DNA from: Dietzia psychralcaliphila
Lineage (GTDB): Bacteria > Actinomycetota > Actinomycetes > Mycobacteriales > Mycobacteriaceae
Length of the DNA: 64,000 nucleotides
Assembly (NCBI RefSeq): GCF_003096095.1
Contig: NZ_CP015453.1
Span: forward strand, 558,001-622,000
Direction: 5' to 3'
Position numbers and translations under genes: made by a program. The notes below the pieces were generated by a model. It saw nothing but the letters and a program-made list of their open reading frames with translations. It had not been told where the DNA came from and made no database searches. The stretch's first letter is position 1. Each line of letters opens with the position of its first letter. Of the stretch, positions 53,001-60,025 are shown one piece after another.

Positions 53001-53859
53001 CCCGGCCGTCACCGGCGAGTCGCGCGGCGAGCTCGGGCGGGCAGGCCTCGCCGCCGAGGATCACCAGGCGGATGTCGGCGAGCATCTCCTCCGGCCATAT
53101 CGAGGCCAGGGTCGGCACGGTGGAGATCACCGTGATCCCGCGCTCGCGCAGCCACGGACCCAGGTCGAGCCCGGATTTGACGATCGACCGGGGTGCGGGC
53201 ACCAGGCACGCCCCGTGCGCCCAGGCCAGCCACATCTCCTCGCAGGAGGCGTCGAACGCCACGGACAACCCGGCCAGCACCCGGTCGCCCGGGCCGAGTG
53301 GGGCGTCGGACAGGAAGATCCGCGACTCGGCGTCCACGAACGCGGCCGCGCTGCGATGGGTCACCGCCACTCCCTTGGGCAGGCCGGTGGTGCCGGAGGT
53401 GAAGATGATCCAGCAGTCGTCGTCGACGGTGGGGCCCCGGTGTCGCGACGGGTCGACCGGACGCCCGGGGTCGGTGACCCGCATCCCCTGGGCGGTGTAG
53501 ACGGCCGCCACCTTTGCCTGCCCGAACACCAACTCGGCGCGTTCGGCCGGATCGTCGACGTCCACGGGGACGTACGCGGCACCGGCGGCCAGGGTCGACA
53601 GGATCGCCAGGTACAGCTCGACCCCACCCGAGGGCATGTGGATGCCCACGCGGTCTCCCGCCCCGACCCCCTGGCTCTGCATCCAGCGCGCGGAGGTGTG
53701 GATCTCCTCCCACACCTCGCGGTAGCTCAGGACGCGCGAACCGTCGTCCAGGCAGGGAGCGTCAGGGTGACCCTGGGCGGCGGAGCCCAGAATGTCCAGC
53801 AGCGACCGGGGGTCCGGGGCCTGTGAGCTGCGAAGATACTGCTCAGGGATGGTGTGCAC
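50008..53859 (-). CDS. Pls/PosA-type non-ribosomal peptide synthetase, predicted lysine-activating
   Basis: A 1283-residue single-module membrane NRPS without a classical condensation domain. The adenylation domain spans about 1-490: FTSGTTGLPKG (153-163), FDAS (202-205), NTYGPTEATV (290-299), TSGK (478-481). The thiolation domain is about 500-575 with phosphopantetheine Ser534 in LGGGSL. Six membrane segments separate three C-terminal tandem domains with hexapeptide (left-handed beta-helix) character such as VGARSTLLPGAVVGRGAHVEIGS. This is the layout and size of epsilon-poly-L-lysine synthetase. Aligned by eye to GrsA, the specificity residues are D203 A204 E207 S246 I267 G269 T291 V299 V300 K481, close to the lysine code DAESIGSVAK recalled for BacB. 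The gene is divergent from the SDR. Confidence 0.85.
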   Translation of the reverse strand: MHTIPEQYLRSSQAPDPRSLLDILGSAAQGHPDAPCLDDGSRVLSYREVWEEIHTSARWMQSQGVGAGDRVGIHMPSGGVELYLAILSTLAAGAAYVPVDVDDPAERAELVFGQAKVAAVYTAQGMRVTDPGRPVDPSRHRGPTVDDDCWIIFTSGTTGLPKGVAVTHRSAAAFVDAESRIFLSDAPLGPGDRVLAGLSVAFDASCEEMWLAWAHGACLVPAPRSIVKSGLDLGPWLRERGITVISTVPTLASIWPEEMLADIRLVILGGEACPPELAARLAGDGREVWNTYGPTEATVVACAAQLDGSGEVSIGLPLDGWDLAVVDATGLPVGYGESGELVIGGVGLARYLDPDKDAEKYAPMDSLGWERAYRSGDVVRLEADGLYFTGRVDDQVKIGGRRLELGEVDTAVSALPGVSAGAAAVKKTDAGQSVLVAYLVADDPEHFDLADAAGILRDRLPAGVVPRLTLVDELPTRTSGKVDRAALPWPLAQTSAAETELDGTDAWVAELWSSALGADVSGVDEDFFALGGGSLAAAHVVVAVRERFPGVTVGDIYDRPRLGDFAGYLDELEPVAAVEPRHVRPVGRGAQVVQVLATLPLLTITGLQWLTWLGIANNVAAAVGIPWARPVSWWVLGVLAVLLLLPAGRMVVTGLLCRALMAGVTPGAYPRAGSVHLRLWAAERLVEVSGVANLEGAGWLTPFARMLGAQIGHGVDMHTMPPVTGLLTVGDGASIEPEVDLAGHWLDGDVLHIGAVEIGENAVVGARSTLLPGAVVGRGAHVEIGSAVVGTVKAGKRYAGSPALKRGKRGSSWPAEPAPHNRVWSLVYQLSAVALGAMPLLAVAAGLALVVWGARDAATPGQLLLRAALWSVPGTLVALALFAALTLVSVRLLSVGLREGFHPVHSRIAWQAWCSERIMDASRNWLYPLYASMLTPMWLRALGARIGKDVEASTVLLIPSLTTVRDGAFLADDTMVAPYELGSGWMRLEQAQIGKRAFLGNSGIASAGRKVPARGLVAVLSSAPQKAKKGTSWLGSPPQKLPRAVTDGDSDARTYQPPRRLKIARGAWETLRLVPVWLSFLLLVSVLVVMQEIHQEWGFGVAALTSGITLAYAGLVALFVSVLAKWLFVGRIRVGEQPLWSSFVWRNEVADSFVELLAAPWVARPATGTPILNVMLRLLGSRIGRGVWCESYWLPEADLISLGDGVTVNRGCVVQTHLFHDRIMQIDRVDLADGATLGCHCVTLPASSIGDGSTVGPASLVMRGDRIPPGTRWQGNPIAPWRG

Positions 53860-53926
53860 GTGCGGATGCTATCCCGGTCGGGTGAACTTCCCCCCACAGC
53901 GTGGGTGGAACTGGTTCTATTAACTC

Positions 53927-54754
53927 ATGTCAGAATCGCTCGAGGACAAGACCGTCGTGATCGTGGGAGCGGGGCCCGGTTTCGGGCGGACCCTCGCACT
54001 GCGGGCCGCCGAGAGGGGCGCGACCGTCGTGGTCGCCGCCCGGACCGCCTCCAGGCTCGACGGGATCGTCGACGAGGTCCGCGCGGCAGGTGGCAGGGCG
54101 ATCGCCGCTGCGGTGGACGCCACGGAGCCGGAGTCGGTGCGGGCGTTGCGCGAGACCGTCGCCCAGCACACCGACGCCGTCCACGGCCTGGTCTACAGCG
54201 CGTTCGCGGTGCCCAGCATGAAGCCGCTGGCCCAGACCGACCACGAGCAGATCTCGCGGGGGATCGACCTGTCCGTGCTCGGCGCGTTGCGCGCCACCCA
54301 GGAGTTCACACCGCTGCTCGAGGCGGGCGGGGCCCAGGGTGACGAGACACAAGGCGACGGGGCGCACCGCAGCCCGAGCTCGGTCGTGATGATGGCCTCG
54401 GCGGTCATCCACCACTCCCGCGAGCGGTACGCCGGCTACAAGATCGCCAAGACCGCACTCGTCGCGCTGGGGCATTCCCTGGCCACCGAGCTCGGACCGC
54501 GTGGGATCCGCGTCAACACCGTGGCGCCCGGTTACATCTACGGCGACACCCTCAGGGCGTACTTCGAGCACCTCGCCACCAAGTACGGCGGGACCGTGGA
54601 GGACGTCTACGAGCACACCGCCGCCAAGATGGACCTGCGTCGTCTGCCCAGCGAGCGCGAGATCGTCGACCCGGTGCTGTTCCTGCTCTCGGACGCCGCC
54701 TCCGCGGTCACCGGTCAGACCCTGACCGTGGACTGCGGTGAGTTCCACACCTGA
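53927..54754 (+). CDS. SDR-family oxidoreductase
   Basis: A 275-residue classical short-chain dehydrogenase: VVIVGAGPGFGRTLALRAAERGA (nucleotide binding, altered TGxxxGxG), LVYSAFAVPSMKPL, MMASAVIHHSRERYAGYKIAKTAL with the YxxxK pair, and TVAPGYIYGDTLRAYF. The C-terminal LFLLSDAASAVTGQTLTVDCG is standard. Sixty-seven bases separate its start from the NRPS start in the opposite direction, so the two may share a promoter region. Substrate unknown; annotation as a mycofactocin- or steroid-type SDR is not supported. Confidence 0.87.
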   Translation: MSESLEDKTVVIVGAGPGFGRTLALRAAERGATVVVAARTASRLDGIVDEVRAAGGRAIAAAVDATEPESVRALRETVAQHTDAVHGLVYSAFAVPSMKPLAQTDHEQISRGIDLSVLGALRATQEFTPLLEAGGAQGDETQGDGAHRSPSSVVMMASAVIHHSRERYAGYKIAKTALVALGHSLATELGPRGIRVNTVAPGYIYGDTLRAYFEHLATKYGGTVEDVYEHTAAKMDLRRLPSEREIVDPVLFLLSDAASAVTGQTLTVDCGEFHT

Positions 54755-54820
54755 CCGCGTGATCCTGACCGCGTGATCCCGACCGCGTGATCCTGACCGA
54801 GTGATCCCGAGCGGGAGATC
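54751..54820. repeat. 14-bp tandem repeat, five units, at the SDR stop codon
   Basis: Five 14-bp units based on CTGACCGCGTGATC begin at 54751, 54765, 54779, 54793 and 54807. Units 1 and 2 are identical, later ones drift. The first TGA (54752-54754) is the SDR stop; each unit carries a TGA or a TGA-like variant in a new frame. Confidence 0.93.
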
Positions 54821-54931
54821 AGGGTCGCGACCGGGGCTTTCCCCGATGTGCCCGGGGACGAGAAGGAGGACAGTGGAGGTCACGGGGGAGACGATCCCCG
54901 ACCATCCGGGAACCACGACGAGGAGATCATC

Positions 54932-55138
54932 ATGGACTACAACGCAGGCTCAGGTGCGAAGCGACTGACCCGTTCCGAGGACCGCTGGGTCGGAGGGGTG
55001 TGTGGCGGCCTGGCGGACTACTTCGGGCTGGACCCGGTGTTGGTCCGCGTGCTGTTCGTGGCATCGATGCTGCTGCCGGGCCCGCAGGTGCTGCTGTACG
55101 TGATCTTGTGGTTCGTCATGCCCGACGTCCGCGCCTGA
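54932..55138 (+). CDS. PspC-domain small membrane protein
   Basis: A 68-residue PspC domain: KRLTRSEDRWVGGVCGGLADYFGLDP followed by one or two membrane helices (LVRVLFVASMLLPGPQVLLYVILWFVMP). PspC domains sense or respond to envelope stress. ATG 54932 has GAGGAG six bases upstream, so upstream in-frame starts are not needed. It stands alone between the SDR and the crotonase. Confidence 0.9.
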   Translation: MDYNAGSGAKRLTRSEDRWVGGVCGGLADYFGLDPVLVRVLFVASMLLPGPQVLLYVILWFVMPDVRA

Positions 55139-55161
55139 TCCGGTTCTGGCAGGCTGAGCGT

Positions 55162-56022
55162 ATGAGCGAAACCACCTCAGCCACGCCTGGTCAGTACTCG
55201 TCCGTCCGCATCGAGAAGGGGGTCCGGGACCCGTACGTCGCCCAGGTGACGCTCATCGGACCCGGCCCCCACAACGGCATGGGCCCCGACTTCTGGGCGG
55301 AGATGCCCCGAGTGATGGCCGAGCTCGACGCCGATCCGGAGGTCCGCGCGGCCGTCATCGCCGGAGAGGGCCGCAACTTCTCCTACGGGCTGGATCTGAT
55401 GGCGATGATGCCGCAGTTCATGGAGTTCCTGCCCCAGGACAAGACCCCCGACGCCTCCAGGAACGAGCGGATCCTGGACTTCGTGGAGAACATGCGGCGG
55501 GCCATCGACTCGGTCGCGGCGGCCCGTACGCCCACCGTGGCCGCCGTTCAGGGCCGCTGCATCGGTGGCGCGGTGGACCTGATCTCGGCGTGCGATGTCC
55601 GCCACGGCGCGGCCGACTCCACCTATTCGATCCGTGAGGTCAAGGTGGGCATCGTCGCAGACATGGGCTCGCTCGCTCGGCTGCCCCACATCATCGGCCA
55701 GGGTCTGACCAGGGAGCTCGCCCTGACGGGACGGGACATCGACGCCGAGGCCGCCCTGCGTTACGGGCTGGTCACCCACGTTGCCGACGACGCCGCCGGC
55801 GTGCTGGACTCGGCCCACGCCACCGCCGCCGAGATCGCGGGCAACCCGCCGCTCGTCGTGCGCGGAACCCGAGAGGTGCTGAACCGCGGCATCGAGGGGC
55901 AGATCTACGAGAACAACCGCTACGTGGCCACGTGGAACGCGGGTTTCCTCGCCTCCGCCGACATGATGGAGGCCATCTCGGCGACGTTCGAGAAGCGCGA
56001 GGCCAGGTTCACCGGCCGCTGA
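55162..56022 (+). CDS. Crotonase, delta3,5-delta2,4-dienoyl-CoA isomerase-like
   Basis: A 286-residue crotonase. Oxyanion-hole segment GEGRNFSYGLDL; active-site region QGRCIGGAVDLISACDVRHGA...IREVKVGIVADMGSLARLP (about 130-175) has Asp, Glu and Asp where mammalian ECH1 has its catalytic Asp176/Glu196/Asp204, unlike ordinary enoyl-CoA hydratases. It would move double bonds in dienoyl-CoAs during oxidation of unsaturated fatty acids. ATG 55162 with GAGCG upstream is chosen over GTG 55000, which would overlap the PspC gene. Confidence 0.85.
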   Translation: MSETTSATPGQYSSVRIEKGVRDPYVAQVTLIGPGPHNGMGPDFWAEMPRVMAELDADPEVRAAVIAGEGRNFSYGLDLMAMMPQFMEFLPQDKTPDASRNERILDFVENMRRAIDSVAAARTPTVAAVQGRCIGGAVDLISACDVRHGAADSTYSIREVKVGIVADMGSLARLPHIIGQGLTRELALTGRDIDAEAALRYGLVTHVADDAAGVLDSAHATAAEIAGNPPLVVRGTREVLNRGIEGQIYENNRYVATWNAGFLASADMMEAISATFEKREARFTGR

Positions 56023-56055
56023 GTCGACCGGCTCCGCCCGGCCTCCTGCATCGAA

Positions 56056-56105
56056 AAGAGCGTTCCGCACACCCGCCTCTCGGGCGATGTGTGCGGAACT
56101 CTCTT
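56056..56105. terminator. Bidirectional terminator between crotonase and ppa
   Basis: TTCCGCACAC (56063-56072) pairs with GTGTGCGGAA (56089-56098), flanked by AAGAG/CTCTT pairing beyond a short mismatch and with a further CCCG/CGGG stem inside. A-rich (GAAAAG) and T-rich (CTCTTCTC) flanks suit termination on both strands. Confidence 0.75.
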
Positions 56106-56138
56106 CTCGTGCTCGTCGGACGGGATTCGCGTGTCTGT

Positions 56139-56155
56139 CGGACGGGCGCCGTCCG
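56139..56155 (-). terminator. Hairpin after ppa
   Basis: CGGACGG-GCG-CCGTCCG, a 7-bp perfect stem nine bases beyond the ppa stop on the ppa strand. Probable first terminator before the larger hairpin at 56056-56105. Confidence 0.5.
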
Positions 56156-56163
56156 GGCCGGGG

Positions 56164-56676
56164 TCAGCCGCGGAAGGGCTCGGCCTTCTCCTCGGGGTGC
56201 TCGCGGAAGTTCTCGATGCCCTCGGCCACGAGCTTCTCGCCGTGGGCCTTGTCCCTCCACTCACCGGGCGTGACGTGCTTGCCCGGCTCGAGGTCCTTGT
56301 AGTGGAGGAAGAAGTGCTCGATCGCCTTGAGCTCGAACTCCGGGACGTCGTTGACGTCCTGGATGTGCTCCCAGCGCGGGTCCAGGGCCGGGACGCACAG
56401 CAGCTTGTCGTCGCCGCCGGCCTCGTCGGACATCGTGTAGACGCCCACGACGCGGGAGTTGACGATCACGCCGGGGTACACCGACTCGTCGAGCAGGACC
56501 AATGCGTCGCACGGGTCGCCGTCGTCGGCCAGCGTGTGGTCGATGTAGCCGTAGTCGGCCGGGTAGCCCATCGAGGTGAACAGGAACCGGTCGAGGTAGA
56601 TCTTCCCGGTCTCGTGGTGGATCTCGTACTTGTTGCGCGAACCCTTGGGGATCTCGATGGTCACTTCGACGGACAC
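56164..56676 (-). CDS. ppa: Inorganic pyrophosphatase
   Basis: A 170-residue family I soluble pyrophosphatase hydrolysing PPi from biosynthesis. [16 protein letters not shown] opens the fold; the metal-binding block is [16 protein letters not shown] with [10 protein letters not shown] and [18 protein letters not shown] 56676 with GAGG seven bases upstream matches the mycobacterial Ppa (Rv3628) N-terminus; the longer frame to 56760 is not homologous. Divergent from dacB as in M. tuberculosis. Confidence 0.95.
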   Translation of the reverse strand: MSVEVTIEIPKGSRNKYEIHHETGKIYLDRFLFTSMGYPADYGYIDHTLADDGDPCDALVLLDESVYPGVIVNSRVVGVYTMSDEAGGDDKLLCVPALDPRWEHIQDVNDVPEFELKAIEHFFLHYKDLEPGKHVTPGEWRDKAHGEKLVAEGIENFREHPEEKAEPFRG

Positions 56677-56858
56677 TGGCGTACCTCGCTGATCGTCATT
56701 CTCGGGACCCGGGACGCGCGCCCGGGAATTCGCAACGATTCTAGTAGGCAGGCGCGGCACCGGGGGCGGTCGCCGTCACGTCGCCCGCTAGCGTGGGTGA
56801 CTGGTGGCCGCTGCCCGGTCGGGCGCGGGGTGGAGCGAGTCCAGGAGGGTGGGGGTCC

Positions 56859-58253
56859 GTGACCGAGCGGCGCGTGTGGCGCGAGCGGGGCCCGGCGTGG
56901 CGGATCGGGGTCGTCCTGGTGGTGGTCGCGCTGCTGGTGGCGGGCCTCGTGGTGGCGGCACTTCTCACCGATGTCGAGGGAGAACTGCGTGGCGGCCGGG
57001 ACGCGTCGGCGTCCGGGGCGCCACCGCCGTCCCCCGGTCTTATCGCGGCAGGCGACGACGCGCCGGTCCCCGACCCGGCCGCCCTCGACCGGATCATGGG
57101 GCCGCTGGCCTCGTCACCGGCCGTCGGAGATCTGACCGCGAGCGTGGTGGACGACGCCACCGGGCAGGTCCTGTGGGAGCGCCGTCCCCGCGACGCCAAG
57201 GTCCCGGCCTCCACGGTCAAGCTGCTCACGGCCGTCGCCGCGCTCAGTCGCCTGCCCGCCGACGCGCGCGTCGACACCGTCCTGGCACGCGGCACCCAGC
57301 CCGACACTCTCGTGGTGGTCCCGGGCGGCGACCCCACCATGTCGGGTGCCGCCGATCCCGGCCCGCTCTTCCCGGGCGCGGCGACGATCGCGCAGGCCGC
57401 GGGGGTCGTGCGCACGGCCGGCCAGACCCCCGCACGCATCGTCGTGGCCCCGGGCCCGTACACCGGCTCGCGACTCGGACCCGGCTGGTCCCCGGTCGAC
57501 ATCGCGGCGGGGAACATCGCCCCCGTCCAGGCGTGGATGCTCGACGCCGGTCGCCTCGATCCGGCGGACGAGTACTCGCCCCGCACCTCCGAGCCCACGC
57601 TGGCGGCCGGCCGGGCACTGGCCCGTGAGCTGGGTATCGACCCCGCGGAGGTCCGTGTCTCGGAGGAGCCGGTGGAGACGACGGAGGAGTTCGGCCGCGT
57701 GTCCTCCGCGCCGCTCACCGAACGGGTGAGGTCGATGCTCGTCCACTCGGACAACGTGCTGGCGGAGACGATCTGCCGTGAGGTGGCGCTCGACCGGGAT
57801 CCCGACCAGAAGGCAGGTTTCGGGGAGGGCAGCGCCGCCGTGGTGGAGACGCTCTCCGAGCGGGGGCTCGACATGTCCGGGGTCCGCCTCGACGATTGTT
57901 CGGGGATGAGCGCCGGCAACCGGCTCTCGTCGGCCGCCCTCACCGACGTCCTGCGCACCGCCGCCGCTCCCGATGCGACGAGGGAGTTGCGCGACCTGCT
58001 CGACGCCCTGCCCGTCGCCGCGGGTTCGGGAACCCTCGCCGACCGCTTCGACGGCCCGTCGGCGGCGGGCGCGGGGTGGGTGCGGGCCAAGACCGGCACC
58101 CTCAGGGAGACGAGCGCGCTGGCCGGGACCGTCACCAGCGCCGATGGCCGCACGATGAGTTTCGCGCTGCTGGCCTCCGGCACCGACCCGGCTGTCGCAC
58201 GACCGGTCCTCGACCGGATCGCCGCCGAGCTGCGCAGCTGTGGCTGCAGGTAG
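56859..58253 (+). CDS. dacB: D-alanyl-D-alanine carboxypeptidase/endopeptidase (PBP4 family, Rv3627c-like)
   Basis: A 464-residue low-molecular-weight class C penicillin-binding protein anchored by a membrane segment (about residues 12-36). Catalytic motifs: S118-K121 in ASTVKLL, S297-N299 in HSDN, K411 in AKTGTL. It trims or cleaves peptidoglycan cross-links outside the membrane. GTG 56859 has AGGAGG eight to ten bases upstream. The operon continues with tilS and hpt, the conserved dacB-tilS-hpt order. Confidence 0.93.
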   Translation: MTERRVWRERGPAWRIGVVLVVVALLVAGLVVAALLTDVEGELRGGRDASASGAPPPSPGLIAAGDDAPVPDPAALDRIMGPLASSPAVGDLTASVVDDATGQVLWERRPRDAKVPASTVKLLTAVAALSRLPADARVDTVLARGTQPDTLVVVPGGDPTMSGAADPGPLFPGAATIAQAAGVVRTAGQTPARIVVAPGPYTGSRLGPGWSPVDIAAGNIAPVQAWMLDAGRLDPADEYSPRTSEPTLAAGRALARELGIDPAEVRVSEEPVETTEEFGRVSSAPLTERVRSMLVHSDNVLAETICREVALDRDPDQKAGFGEGSAAVVETLSERGLDMSGVRLDDCSGMSAGNRLSSAALTDVLRTAAAPDATRELRDLLDALPVAAGSGTLADRFDGPSAAGAGWVRAKTGTLRETSALAGTVTSADGRTMSFALLASGTDPAVARPVLDRIAAELRSCGCR

Positions 58254-58260
58254 CGGGCCC

Positions 58261-59331
58261 ATGCGGTCCGGCGCCGAATCGGACCGCTCCGCCTCGTCCG
58301 GCCCCGAATCGGACCGCTCCGCCTCGACCGGCTCCGCATGGACCGGCCGGGCCTGGCTGGTCCGCGCGGCCGTGCGGGCCTTCCGCCGCGCCCACCCCGA
58401 GGTGGGCGACGAGGTGTGCGTGGCGCTGTCCGGGGGAGCGGACTCGCTCGCGCTCACCGCCGCCGCGGTCACCGAGTTCTCCGCCGTGACCGCCCTGGTG
58501 GTGGACCACGGACTGCAGGCCGGATCCGACGAGGTCGCCCGGGACGCGTGCCGGGCGGCCGAACGACTGGGTGCGCTGTCGCGGGGCCTCGTCGTCGTCG
58601 TCGACCCCGACGGTTCGGGCCCCGAGGCCGCCGCCCGCACCGCGCGGTACGCCGCGCTCGACGCCGCGCGCGAGGGCCGCCCGGTCCTGCTCGCCCACAC
58701 CCTCGACGACCAGGCCGAGACCGTCCTGCTGGGTCTCGGCCGCGGTTCGGGCGCGCGGTCCCTGCGCGGGATGGCCGCCTGGGACGCGCCGTGGGGCCGT
58801 CCGTTGCTCGGGGTGCGGGCGACCGACACCCGCGCCGTCTGCCGCGCCCTCGACCTGGACTGGTGGGAGGACCCGCACAACGTCGACCCGGCGTTCACCC
58901 GCGTGCGACTGCGCCGCGAGGTGCTCCCCCTGCTCGAGGACGTCCTGGGGGGCGGGGTGGCGGAGGGGTTGGCGCGGACCGCGGAGCTGCTCCGGGTCGA
59001 CGACGACGAGCTGGACAGCCTCGCCACGTCCGTGCCCGTCTCCGGCGACGGCGGGCTGGACGTCTCCGTCCTCGAGCCGTTGCCGACGGCTGTGCTGACC
59101 CGGGTCCTGCGTCGATGGCTGCTGGCGCACGGGTGCCCGTCGCCCACGTACGCGCACCTCACGGCGATCGCCGCGCTCGTCACGGACTGGCACGGCCAGG
59201 GGGGCGTGGCGGTCGGCGGGACCGGTCCCGCGGAGCCGGGTGTGGCGGGGGACCGGGGCAGGTTGGTCGCGCGGCGGCGGCATGGAAGGGTGGTCCTGGA
59301 GATCGACCGGGCGAGCGGAGCGGGGACGTAG
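58261..59331 (+). CDS. tilS: tRNA(Ile)-lysidine synthetase
   Basis: A 356-residue N-type ATP pyrophosphatase that converts C34 of the CAU-anticodon tRNA-Ile to lysidine. PP-loop SGGADS at 57-62, VVDHGLQAGSDEVA, and the HTLDDQAETVLLGLGRGSG and WWEDPHNVDPAFTRVRLR motifs. ATG 58261 lies seven bases after the dacB stop. The N-terminus SGAESDRSAS-SGPESDRSAS is a decapeptide duplication encoded by a 30-bp DNA repeat, an extension absent from standard TilS. Confidence 0.93.
   Translation: MRSGAESDRSASSGPESDRSASTGSAWTGRAWLVRAAVRAFRRAHPEVGDEVCVALSGGADSLALTAAAVTEFSAVTALVVDHGLQAGSDEVARDACRAAERLGALSRGLVVVVDPDGSGPEAAARTARYAALDAAREGRPVLLAHTLDDQAETVLLGLGRGSGARSLRGMAAWDAPWGRPLLGVRATDTRAVCRALDLDWWEDPHNVDPAFTRVRLRREVLPLLEDVLGGGVAEGLARTAELLRVDDDELDSLATSVPVSGDGGLDVSVLEPLPTAVLTRVLRRWLLAHGCPSPTYAHLTAIAALVTDWHGQGGVAVGGTGPAEPGVAGDRGRLVARRRHGRVVLEIDRASGAGT
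58267..58326. repeat. 30-bp tandem duplication in the tilS N-terminus
   Basis: Units 58267-58296 and 58297-58326 differ at one base and are followed by a decayed third copy (58327-58345). It lies immediately after the dacB stop codon and encodes the decapeptide repeat at the start of TilS. Confidence 0.9.
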
Positions 59332-59889
59332 ATGAGCACGGACAAGTACGCCGACGAGATCGAGTCGGTGCTCATCGACGCCGACGTGATCCGGGACCGG
59401 ATCGCCGAGATGGGCGCGATGATCGGGGAGCGCTACCGGGACTCCGAGCAGGAGGTCGTGCTGGTCGCCGTCCTCAAGGGTGCCGCGATCTTCGTCTCCG
59501 ACTTCGCCCGCGCGCTGTCCATACCGTCCGAGCTGGAGTTCATGGCGGTCAGCTCCTATGGCTCCTCGACCAGCTCCTCGGGCGTGGTGCGGATCCTCAA
59601 GGACCTCGACCGGGACATCGCCGACCGCGACGTGATCATCGTGGAGGACATCATCGACTCGGGTCTGACCCTGTCGTGGCTGATGCGCAACCTCCGGACC
59701 CGCAACCCGCGCTCGCTGGAGATCGTGACCCTGCTGCGCAAGCCCGACGCGGTCAAGGCCGACCTGGACATCCTGGAGATCGGGTTCGACATCCCCAACG
59801 AGTTCGTCGTGGGCTACGGGCTGGACTTCTCCGAGCGGTACCGCGACCTGCCGTACATCGGCCGGCTGCACCCGCGCATGTATTCCTGA
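59332..59889 (+). CDS. hpt: Hypoxanthine phosphoribosyltransferase
   Basis: A 185-residue purine salvage enzyme forming IMP/GMP from hypoxanthine/guanine and PRPP. The PRPP motif is [17 protein letters not shown], with [15 protein letters not shown] in the flexible loop and the C-terminal [16 protein letters not shown]. The ATG directly follows the tilS stop (TAGATG). In M. tuberculosis ftsH lies downstream; here an acyl-CoA synthetase follows. Confidence 0.96.
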   Translation: MSTDKYADEIESVLIDADVIRDRIAEMGAMIGERYRDSEQEVVLVAVLKGAAIFVSDFARALSIPSELEFMAVSSYGSSTSSSGVVRILKDLDRDIADRDVIIVEDIIDSGLTLSWLMRNLRTRNPRSLEIVTLLRKPDAVKADLDILEIGFDIPNEFVVGYGLDFSERYRDLPYIGRLHPRMYS

Positions 59890-59989
59890 CGGGTTCGCGG
59901 CGCCGGGTTCGGCGGCACCCGCGCGCCTGCGTCATACGTTCCCGCTGACGCGGGTTCTCCGGCGAGTTGGACGCTTGTCTGCCAATTGC

Positions 59990-60003
59990 GTGATCCAGGT
60001 CAC
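59990..60003. promoter_or_regulatory. CRP/GlxR-type site before the acyl-CoA synthetase
   Basis: GTGATCCAGGTCAC is a GTGA-N6-TCAC palindrome. A -10-like TAGCCT (60014-60019) places the transcription start at or just before ATG 60026, so the mRNA is probably leaderless and the site is centred about 29 bases upstream, overlapping the -35 region; this geometry favours repression. Confidence 0.5.
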
Positions 60004-60025
60004 GTCCGGCGGTTAGCCTGACGAC

